Shown here: positions 6,767-11,586 of the stretch, in pieces | Numbering within the stretch: the first letter of the stretch is position 1 | Layout: each line of letters opens with the position of its first letter | DNA from: an uncultured Pigmentiphaga sp. | GTDB taxonomy: Bacteria > Pseudomonadota > Gammaproteobacteria > Burkholderiales > Burkholderiaceae_B | Assembly (NCBI GenBank): GCA_937891425.1 | Contig: CALAGD010000078.1 | Coordinates: 1 to 11,586, forward strand | Direction of reading: 5' to 3' | Length of the DNA stretch: 11,586 bases | Made by a program: the position numbers and the translations under genes | The notes under the pieces: generated by a model | Seen by the model: only the letters and a program-made list of their open reading frames with translations | Told to the model about the DNA's origin: nothing | The model's database searches: none

Positions 6767-7627
6767 ATGCACAACATCGCGTTCATCGGAACAGGCATCA
6801 TGGGCCAGTCCATGGCTGCCAACCTGCTCAAGGCAGGCTACGCCCTGACCGTTTACAACCGCACCGAAAGCAAGGCCCAGCCGCTGCTCGATGCGGGTGC
6901 GCGGTGGGCCTCCACGCCGGCCGAGGCAGCGCAGTCGGCCGACCTGGTGATTACCATGGTGGGTACCCCGCAGGATGTACACGACACCTACCTGGGCCCG
7001 GGCCGGGTGCTGGACGCAATGCCATCGGGCAGCCTGCTGGTGGACATGACCACGTCCAGCCCGCGGCTCGCGGCTGAACTGCATGAAAAGGCGCGAGCGC
7101 GCGGGGTTGGCGCGCTGGATGCCCCCGTCACCGGCGGCCCCATGGGCGCTGCCGCTGGCACCCTCATCATCATGGTGGGCGGCGACGCCGCCGACCTGGA
7201 GCGCGCCCGGCCGGTGCTGCAGGCCATGGGGCAGACCATCCTGCACTATGGCGCAGCGGGCAACGGTCAGCGCGCCAAGCTGGTGAACCAGACGGTGGGC
7301 ATGCTGAACATCATTAGCGCCATCGAAGGGCTGTTCTTCGCGCGCAAGGCCGGCCTCGACACCGACCAGATGCTGAACATGCTGCAGTCGGGCCTTACGG
7401 ATTCGCGCTCGCTGCGCGGTGCCGGCCCGCTGGCGCTCAGCGGCGACTTCACGCCGAACTTCCATCCGAAACACGTGGTGAAAGACCTCACCCTGGCCAT
7501 TGAAGAGGCCGATGCCCTGGGGCTGGACCTGGCCGTGCTGAAGGCAGCGCGAGGCCGCTGGCAGAAACTGCTGGAGCAATACCCGGAGGCAGCTGCGGTA
7601 CAGGAAGTGGCGCGTCTGTATTATTGA
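6767..7627 (+). CDS. NAD(P)-dependent 3-hydroxyisobutyrate dehydrogenase family reductase
   Basis: 286 residues, a normal length for the beta-hydroxyacid dehydrogenase family (3-hydroxyisobutyrate dehydrogenase, tartronate semialdehyde reductase). The N-terminal Rossmann motif is GTGIMG (8-13), followed by VYNRT (29-33), which suggests NADP preference because of the Arg after the second strand. The substrate-binding motif DAPVTGG is at 118-124, and the catalytic Lys171 lies in GNGQRAKLVNQ (165-175). KHVVKDLTLA (235-244) is also family-typical. It acts in the cytoplasm on a small beta-hydroxy acid or semialdehyde; the exact substrate is not clear. The ATG at 6767 was chosen because GGAG lies 5 bases upstream, although the frame is open further back to 6653. 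It is followed after 30 bases by marR, so the two are probably cotranscribed. Confidence 0.92.
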   Translation: MHNIAFIGTGIMGQSMAANLLKAGYALTVYNRTESKAQPLLDAGARWASTPAEAAQSADLVITMVGTPQDVHDTYLGPGRVLDAMPSGSLLVDMTTSSPRLAAELHEKARARGVGALDAPVTGGPMGAAAGTLIIMVGGDAADLERARPVLQAMGQTILHYGAAGNGQRAKLVNQTVGMLNIISAIEGLFFARKAGLDTDQMLNMLQSGLTDSRSLRGAGPLALSGDFTPNFHPKHVVKDLTLAIEEADALGLDLAVLKAARGRWQKLLEQYPEAAAVQEVARLYY

Positions 7628-7657
7628 GCACTTTTGTAACGTCGCTCCTGCTTTGCC

Positions 7658-8140
7658 GTGTCTGAAACCGATCCGTTTTTCAGTTTGTACCAACGTCCGG
7701 GTTTCCTGCTGCGCCGCGCACACCGCATCTCGGTGGCGATTTTCGAGCGCGAATGTGCCGAGATCGGGCTTACCCCGGCCCAGTTCGGCGTGCTGTACAC
7801 CCTGCACCACGCGCCTGGCATCGACCAGTCGACCCTGTCGCGTGCGCTGGGACTGGATCGCGTCACCATCCTGCACGTGGCCAAGGGCCTGGAGCAGCGC
7901 GGCCTGCTCGTGCGGCGGGTGAATCCACCCCGCCGGCGCCGGTCGCTCGAACTCACCGAACAGGGCCGGCGCACCTTCGCTGCTGCCATGCCCCTGGCCG
8001 AGCGCGCGGTGCAACGCCTGTACTCGCCCCTGGATGCCGAAGAACAGGAGCAGCTCCGGACATTGTTGAACAAGCTTTGCGACGGACTGGAGTCTGAAGC
8101 GCGTGCGGAAATGACCCCGCCCGAAGCTCCCGGAACCTGA
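7658..8140 (+). CDS. MarR family transcriptional regulator
   Basis: 160 residues with a winged helix-turn-helix domain. LTPAQFGVLYTL (38-49) leads in, QSTLSRALGLDRVTILHVAKGL (57-78) spans the helix-turn-helix, and NPPRRRRSLELTEQG (89-103) is the Arg-rich wing. The dimerisation helices are at the two ends. MarR proteins bind palindromes as dimers and usually repress until an aromatic or phenolic ligand binds. A GTG at 7658 is the only plausible start because a stop lies in frame at 7637-7639. No ribosome binding site is visible, so translation may be coupled to the reductase gene ending 30 bases upstream. A perfect palindrome lies 35 bases after its stop, in front of the Bug gene, and is its most likely target. 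Ligand unknown; by position it is probably the substrate of the local pathway. Confidence 0.92.
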   Translation: MSETDPFFSLYQRPGFLLRRAHRISVAIFERECAEIGLTPAQFGVLYTLHHAPGIDQSTLSRALGLDRVTILHVAKGLEQRGLLVRRVNPPRRRRSLELTEQGRRTFAAAMPLAERAVQRLYSPLDAEEQEQLRTLLNKLCDGLESEARAEMTPPEAPGT

Positions 8141-8166
8141 CGACCAGGTGCTGTTTGCGGTATGAT
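8137..8166 (+). promoter_or_regulatory. Candidate sigma70 promoter for the Bug receptor gene
   Basis: CTGACG (8137-8142, 4 of 6) and TATGAT (8161-8166, 5 of 6) are separated by 18 bases. The -35 overlaps the marR stop codon. Transcription would begin near 8173, directly at the palindrome at 8175-8190, the usual arrangement for repression by steric block. Confidence 0.45.
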
Positions 8167-8174
8167 GTTCTTTT

Positions 8175-8190
8175 TGTTAGCGTACTAACA
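8175..8190. promoter_or_regulatory. Probable MarR operator, TGTTAG-N4-CTAACA
   Basis: TGTTAGCGTACTAACA has two perfect 6-bp arms around CGTA. The TTAG...CTAA core resembles known MarR-family sites. It sits between the marR stop and the Bug ribosome binding site and just downstream of a good -10 hexamer. Binding by the MarR encoded immediately upstream is inferred from adjacency. Confidence 0.6.
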
Positions 8191-8214
8191 TAACCACCAT
8201 TGTGAGGTGATGAC

Positions 8215-9177
8215 ATGAGACAACTGTTCCGGTATTGGCTGGCTGCCTTGGCCCTGGCGCTGACAGCCCCCGTGGCTGCGCAATCCTCCAACACACCCAT
8301 CTACCTCATCGTGCCGTTCACGCCAGGTACGGGTATCGACATCATCGCGCGCCAGGTTGGCCCGCGTCTGTCGGAGCGTCTGGGCCGCCCGGTAGTGGTC
8401 GAGAACAAGGCCGGCGCCTCCGGCAACATCGGTACGTCGCATGTGGTGCGCTCCAGGCCCGATGGCAATACCCTGCTGGTGACGGTCAGTACCCTGGTGA
8501 TGAACGCGTCGCTCTTTCCCGACCTGCCGTTCGACCCCGTGAAGGATCTCGACCCCGTATCGATGACCAGCTGGGGGCAGCTGCTGCTGGTGGCCTCGGA
8601 AAAGTCGGGAATCAAGAACGCCCGGCAGCTGGTTGACGTTGCACTCAAGGAACCGGGCAAGCTGAACTATGGCTCGCCCGGCAATGGCACGCCGCACCAC
8701 CTGGCCATGGAGCTGTGGCAGAACCGCACCGGCACCAAAATGACCCACATCCCCTACCGTGGTACGGGGCCCGCGCTGACCGACATCCTGGGCGGTCAGA
8801 TCGACGTGATGTTCCTGCCCATCCACGTAGCGCTGGAACACATCAAGTCGGGGCGCATTACGCCACTGGCCATCAGCTCGCCCAAGCGCCACGAACTGCT
8901 GCCCGACGTTCCTTCGCTCAGCGAGCTGGGCTACGGCGAAATGGAAGTCGACATGTGGTATGGCATTCTCGCGCCCAAGGGTACGCCACGCGACGTGGTC
9001 GATGCTCTCAACAGCGAGCTGAAGGACATCCTTCAGAACGCCGAGCTGCGCAAGGCCTTCGAATCCCAGGGCATGACGCCCACGCACAGCACCCCCGATG
9101 AGTTCGGCGAACTCATTCGCCGCGACGCGGAACGCTGGGCGAAGCTGATCAAGGAACAGGGCATCAAGGCCGACTGA
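8215..9177 (+). CDS. Bug/TctC family periplasmic solute receptor
   Basis: 320 residues. A signal peptide covers about 1-22 (MRQLFRYW, hydrophobic core, cleavage after VAA). The mature protein shows the family pattern: YLIVPFTPGTGIDIIAR (30-46; classical PxxPGGxxD, with Asp42 at the usual ligand contact), NKAGASGNIG (64-73), YGSPGNGTPHH (152-162), and IPYRGTGPALTDILGGQIDVMF (179-200). Such proteins bind carboxylated solutes (tricarboxylates, aromatic acids, amino acids, nicotinate and others) in the periplasm and feed TctAB-type transporters or act as sensors. No tctA or tctB gene is nearby, so it is an orphan receptor, which is common in this group. GAGGTG lies 5 bases before the ATG at 8215, a strong ribosome binding site. 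A MarR-type operator precedes it and a stem-loop with T run follows it, so it may be its own transcription unit. Confidence 0.95.
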   Translation: MRQLFRYWLAALALALTAPVAAQSSNTPIYLIVPFTPGTGIDIIARQVGPRLSERLGRPVVVENKAGASGNIGTSHVVRSRPDGNTLLVTVSTLVMNASLFPDLPFDPVKDLDPVSMTSWGQLLLVASEKSGIKNARQLVDVALKEPGKLNYGSPGNGTPHHLAMELWQNRTGTKMTHIPYRGTGPALTDILGGQIDVMFLPIHVALEHIKSGRITPLAISSPKRHELLPDVPSLSELGYGEMEVDMWYGILAPKGTPRDVVDALNSELKDILQNAELRKAFESQGMTPTHSTPDEFGELIRRDAERWAKLIKEQGIKAD

Positions 9178-9191
9178 GCATTTTCTGGTTC

Positions 9192-9227
9192 CATCTGCCG
9201 GCATCAACCGCCGGCAGATGCTTTTCT
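9192..9227 (+). terminator. Stem-loop with short T run after the Bug gene
   Basis: CATCTGCCGGC (9192-9202) pairs perfectly with GCCGGCAGATG (9210-9220) over 11 bp around a 7-base loop and is followed by CTTTTCT. This looks like a rho-independent terminator, with a rather short T run. It starts 15 bases after the Bug stop and ends just before the monooxygenase ribosome binding site, so it would separate or attenuate transcription between the two. The octamer TTTTCTGG occurs on both sides (9181-9188 and 9222-9229). Confidence 0.65.
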
Positions 9228-9241
9228 GGCAGGAGTTTTAC

Positions 9242-10426
9242 ATGGATATCGCGATTGTCGGCGCCGGCATCGGTGGCCTGACCGCAGCTGCGTTCCTGTT
9301 GCAGCGTGGTCATCGGGTGAAGGTCTTTGAACAGGCCCCTGTTCTGGGAGAAGTGGGTGCAGGCATACAGATGAGCGCCAACGCGATGCACGCGCTGGAC
9401 GCGCTGGATATCCGCGCCCGGATCGAGCCGCTGGCGGTTCGCCCCAAGGCCTTTCATTTCCGGCGCTTCGACGACGGCGAGCTGTTGCACATGATTCCGC
9501 TGGGCGAGCAGCACGAGCGCCAGCACGGCAAGCCCTACTTCCAGATCCACCGGGCCGATCTGCATGCCGCGCTGGTGGAAGCGGTGCAGAAGCTGTCGCC
9601 CGAAGCCATCGAAACGAGCGCACGGGTAACCGGCGTTCAGGAAGACGACGAGGGCGTCACGCTACGCTTTGAAGACGGGCGCACGCATCGCTGCGAATTG
9701 GTGGTGGGCGCCGACGGCATCAAGTCGGTGGTGCGGCAGTACGTGATCGGCGCGGATGAACCCCAGTTCACGGGGCAGGTGGCATGGCGTCTGACCGTAC
9801 CCATTGAACGCATCCCGCCCGAACTGCGCACCGATATCGTTTCCACCATCTGGTGTGGGCCGGCCAACCACGCGGTGACCTACTACCTGCGCAACGGACA
9901 GCTACTGAATTTCGTGGGCTGTGTGGAACGGGACGACCGCGAGGAGTCGTGGACGGCGCGCCGCCCCTGGAGCGAGCTCGACCAGGACTACGCGGGCTGG
10001 CATCCCATGGTGCGGGCCGTGGTTGAGGCCGTCGACCGCGACGAGTGCTACCGGTGGGCGCTGAACAACCGTATTCCCAGCCTGGTATGGAGTACGCGCC
10101 GGGTAACCATGCTGGGCGACGCGGTGCACGCAACCCTGCCCTACATGGCGCAAGGCGCGGCCATGGCCATCGAAGATGCCGCCGTGCTGATGCGGGCGCT
10201 GGAACTCGACGCCCCTCTGGCGGAGCGTTTGCGCATCTACCATGAGCATCGTGCACCGCGCGCGGCCCGGGTGGTGCATGAGTCCACCGAAATGGGCGAG
10301 CTCTACCACATTCGCGATGCGGAAGAAATGCGCCAGGCCTTCAAGGACCGCAATATTGCGAAATCGCGCAACGAGTGGCTGTACCCGTACAACCCGATGA
10401 CGGTGGACCTCACCACTCAATACTGA
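9242..10426 (+). CDS. FAD-dependent monooxygenase, salicylate hydroxylase/NicC-like group A family
   Basis: 394 residues, full length for group A flavoprotein hydroxylases. Motifs occur in order: the dinucleotide-binding GAGIGG (7-12) with the ribose-binding Glu30 at the end of the second strand, VGAGIQMSANAM (38-49), the DG motif GADGIKS (156-162), and the GD motif LGDAVHATLPYMAQGAAMAIEDA (291-313). It should use NAD(P)H and oxygen to hydroxylate an aromatic or heteroaromatic acid. Salicylate, 3-hydroxybenzoate, 6-hydroxynicotinate and related compounds are all possible. The ATG at 9242 was chosen for AGGAG 6 bases upstream; an in-frame ATG at 9218 sits inside the stem-loop and is less likely. 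No ring-cleavage gene is in the window, so the rest of the pathway must be elsewhere if there is one. It converges with the damaged minus-strand genes to the right. Confidence 0.92.
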   Translation: MDIAIVGAGIGGLTAAAFLLQRGHRVKVFEQAPVLGEVGAGIQMSANAMHALDALDIRARIEPLAVRPKAFHFRRFDDGELLHMIPLGEQHERQHGKPYFQIHRADLHAALVEAVQKLSPEAIETSARVTGVQEDDEGVTLRFEDGRTHRCELVVGADGIKSVVRQYVIGADEPQFTGQVAWRLTVPIERIPPELRTDIVSTIWCGPANHAVTYYLRNGQLLNFVGCVERDDREESWTARRPWSELDQDYAGWHPMVRAVVEAVDRDECYRWALNNRIPSLVWSTRRVTMLGDAVHATLPYMAQGAAMAIEDAAVLMRALELDAPLAERLRIYHEHRAPRAARVVHESTEMGELYHIRDAEEMRQAFKDRNIAKSRNEWLYPYNPMTVDLTTQY

Positions 10427-10447
10427 CGAGGCTGGCCCTGCCAGGCA

Positions 10448-10492
10448 GCGCGCACGCCTCGCCCGGCTAGTGCGCGCCGCAAGGCAGTTGCG
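10448..10492. repeat. Two adjacent hairpins between convergent genes
   Basis: GCGCGCAC (10448-10455) pairs with GTGCGCGC (10470-10477) around 14 bases, which themselves contain GCC and GGC. Directly after it CGCAA and TTGCG (10478-10492) pair around GGCAG. They lie in the 100-base gap after the monooxygenase stop and before the rhodanese fragment. No T run follows on either strand, so this may be a weak bidirectional terminator or a 3'-end stabiliser. Confidence 0.4.
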
Positions 10493-10526
10493 GGTGTTAT
10501 CTGAGCGCGGCCCCGTCCGCCGGAGA

Positions 10527-10775
10527 TCAGGTGCCGAGTTTCAGCCGCGCGGGATCGGCCGACCACGCGCTCCACGAGCCCGCATACAGCGCTGCCTTCA
10601 CATTGAGGTCGACCGTGGCCGCGATCCAGTACGAGGCTGCTACCCCTGACCCGCAGTAGGCCACCACCGGCTGTTCGGATTCGAGCAACCCCGCGGCGTG
10701 GGCGCGCTTGAGGCGTTCCTCCCTGGGCAGCAGCATGCCCTCGCTGTCCTGCCAGCTGGTGGCGGATTCCACCGG
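10527..10775 (-). pseudogene. C-terminal fragment of a rhodanese/sulfurtransferase (SseA-like)
   Basis: About 82 codons ending at a TGA at 10527. The fragment contains the active-site loop of a C-terminal rhodanese domain, VVAYCGSGVAAS, with the catalytic Cys, and the typical ending YAGSWSAWSADPARL. Two-domain thiosulfate or mercaptopyruvate sulfurtransferases are about 280 residues, so some 200 N-terminal residues are missing. Upstream of about 10775 the similarity stops and a different protein in another frame begins. A GTG at 10772 could open a short frame, but no ribosome binding site precedes it. I regard this as a remnant left by a deletion. A functional short rhodanese is unlikely because the stretch lacks the first strands of the domain. 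Confidence 0.75.
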
Positions 10776-10776
10776 G

Positions 10777-11079
10777 CAGGCTGGGCCCGGTAGTGAAGTA
10801 GTCGGCGCGGCAGACCGACTTCACCCATTCAAGCCCGCGCTTCGACAGCGTGAGAACGAGCGCGCTGGGGTGCGCACGAGAAATGATGACGGCCCCGGTT
10901 GCCCAGTACGGCACGTATTGCGTGAACGTCCATACCGTCGTGGGCCGGCTATGGTCGGTGTAGGCCACGACCGCGTCGAGCTGGCGTTCATCGAGCAGCT
11001 TCCTGGCAGCAGCGATGTGAGCGTCGATGCGCTCGGCAGCATATTCGTGCTTGTCCCATTGGATCAGACCACGTCGCAT
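10777..11079 (-). pseudogene. N-terminal (creatinase_N-like) fragment of a second M24 family protein
   Basis: The ATG at 11079 has AGGAG 10 bases upstream and lies 16 bases after the stop of the preceding M24 gene, so it was the next gene of an operon. Residues 1-101 look like a creatinase/aminopeptidase P N-terminal domain: RIDAHIAAARKLLDERQLDAVV, then TFTQYVPYWATGAVII and ADYFTTGPS. After about residue 101 the frame continues to a stop at 10417, but the translation becomes Arg/Gly/Ala-rich shadow sequence. The rhodanese fragment is read there in another frame. The whole catalytic pita-bread domain is therefore missing. A deletion that fused two genes out of frame explains this best; an assembly error is the alternative. 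A translated product of 220 residues would be half nonsense. Confidence 0.7.
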
Positions 11080-11095
11080 GACAATCTCGCTCCTA

Positions 11096-11586
11096 TCAGG
11101 CAGGTACTGAGAACAGCTGGCGCGGCGTCTGGGTAAGCACTTCGCAGCCCGTCGACGTCACTACCACCGCGTCGCCCAACACCATGTAGCCGGTATCGGG
11201 GTGGTAAGTGTTCGGATGCACGACCACGGTCATGCCCGCCTTCAGCGGCAGGTTGACCTCTTCAAGAAAATCGGGTGGCGCCCCCACGTACAGGCCCAGG
11301 CCATGCCCGCGCACCCGCGTGTATTGCGCCGTGGTGTAGTCGCCCAGCCCATGCTTGCGGAAAATGTCGTTCTCGATGCGTGCCACGTCGCCCGCAGTGA
11401 TGCCGGGCCGTACCGCGGCGATGCCGGCCTCCATGGCCTCGATATAGACGTCGAAAGACATGCGCTGGACGTCGGAGGGCGGGCCGATGACCAGGGTGCG
11501 GCAGATCTGCGAGTAGTAACCATCGATGCACGGGGTAAGCTCGGTAGTGACAAGATCGCCTGCCTGCAGCCTGCGCGTGCCCGGAG
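11096..11586 (-). CDS. M24 family (creatinase/aminopeptidase P fold) protein, 5' part outside window
   Basis: The last 162 codons are visible, open to the window edge and ending in TGA at 11096. The C-terminal pita-bread domain is recognisable: GDLVTTELTPCIDGYYSQICRT, then TRVRGHGLGLYVGAPPDFLEEVNLPLKAGMTVVVHPN and GYMVLGDAVVVTSTGCEVLT. The His of GHGLG is kept. However, the two Asp ligands of true M24 metallopeptidases appear as Glu (TELTP) and Gln (SQICRT), and the Glu of the usual EP motif is His (HPN). This points to a non-classical member, perhaps a creatinase-like or other non-peptidase hydrolase. Members are about 390-400 residues, so roughly 230 lie outside. It heads a minus-strand operon whose next genes are damaged. 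Confidence 0.85.
   Translation of the reverse strand, partial: PGTRRLQAGDLVTTELTPCIDGYYSQICRTLVIGPPSDVQRMSFDVYIEAMEAGIAAVRPGITAGDVARIENDIFRKHGLGDYTTAQYTRVRGHGLGLYVGAPPDFLEEVNLPLKAGMTVVVHPNTYHPDTGYMVLGDAVVVTSTGCEVLTQTPRQLFSVPA

Noticed and set aside
6554..8014. Open frame of 486 codons on the minus strand
   Set aside because: It is antisense to the reductase and marR genes. It is the longest open frame but has no recognisable domain and is rich in His, Gln and Arg.
8185..9207. Open frame of 340 codons on the minus strand
   Set aside because: Antisense to the Bug receptor gene, which has a signal peptide, strong ribosome binding site and family motifs.
9218..9241. Upstream in-frame ATG for the monooxygenase
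   Set aside because: It lies in the stem of the hairpin without a ribosome binding site, while the ATG at 9242 has AGGAG at 6 bases and matches the usual family N-terminus.
1..11586. CRISPR arrays, tRNA or rRNA genes, insertion sequences, toxin-antitoxin or phage genes
   Set aside because: I looked for spaced repeats, cloverleaf-like segments, transposase or integrase motifs and small paired genes on both strands and saw none.

Overview
The window reads like a chromosomal segment of a high-GC betaproteobacterium, most likely Burkholderiales and probably near Alcaligenaceae (Bordetella, Achromobacter, Pusillimonas and relatives). Three things suggest this: GC-rich codon use throughout, a stand-alone Bug/TctC solute receptor (a family greatly expanded in that group), and the types of the neighbouring genes. 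This is inference from gene content; no marker gene for taxonomy is present.

Layout. Positions 1-1731 (minus) hold the 5' part of a membrane-anchored WbpM/FlaA1/CapD-type NDP-sugar 4,6-dehydratase whose 3' end lies outside the window. Positions 1732-2284 are an AT-richer stretch with no convincing gene. It carries a 19-bp near-perfect palindrome and an 11-bp tandem repeat. Positions 2285-6557 are all minus strand: a CNNM/CBS/CorC_HlyC transporter (2285-3592), a class I glutamine amidotransferase that runs in frame into SlyX (3843-4826), an exported PrxQ/Bcp-like peroxiredoxin (4926-5498) and an EamA/DMT permease (5592-6557).

At about 6.6 kb the direction flips. Four plus-strand genes follow: a 3-hydroxyisobutyrate-dehydrogenase-type reductase (6767-7627), a MarR regulator (7658-8140), a periplasmic Bug receptor (8215-9177) and a flavin-dependent aromatic-ring-type monooxygenase (9242-10426). 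A promoter-like element followed by a perfect TGTTAG-N4-CTAACA palindrome lies between marR and the Bug gene. A strong stem-loop with a short T run lies between the Bug gene and the monooxygenase. Together these look like a small regulated uptake and oxidation locus for an unknown organic acid or aromatic acid.

The right end (10527-11586) is minus strand again. It holds the C-terminal part of an M24 (creatinase/aminopeptidase P-fold) protein with unusual metal-ligand positions. After it comes the N-terminal domain of a second M24-like protein, which breaks off near residue 100 and is joined out of frame to the last ~80 residues of a rhodanese. This looks like a deletion scar (or an assembly error) in a former M24-M24-rhodanese operon.

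I found no tRNA, rRNA, CRISPR array, insertion sequence or phage gene. I do not see a clearly new multi-gene system. The most unusual points are the GATase-SlyX in-frame joining with an internal ribosome binding site, the M24/rhodanese scar, and the two operator-like palindromes.
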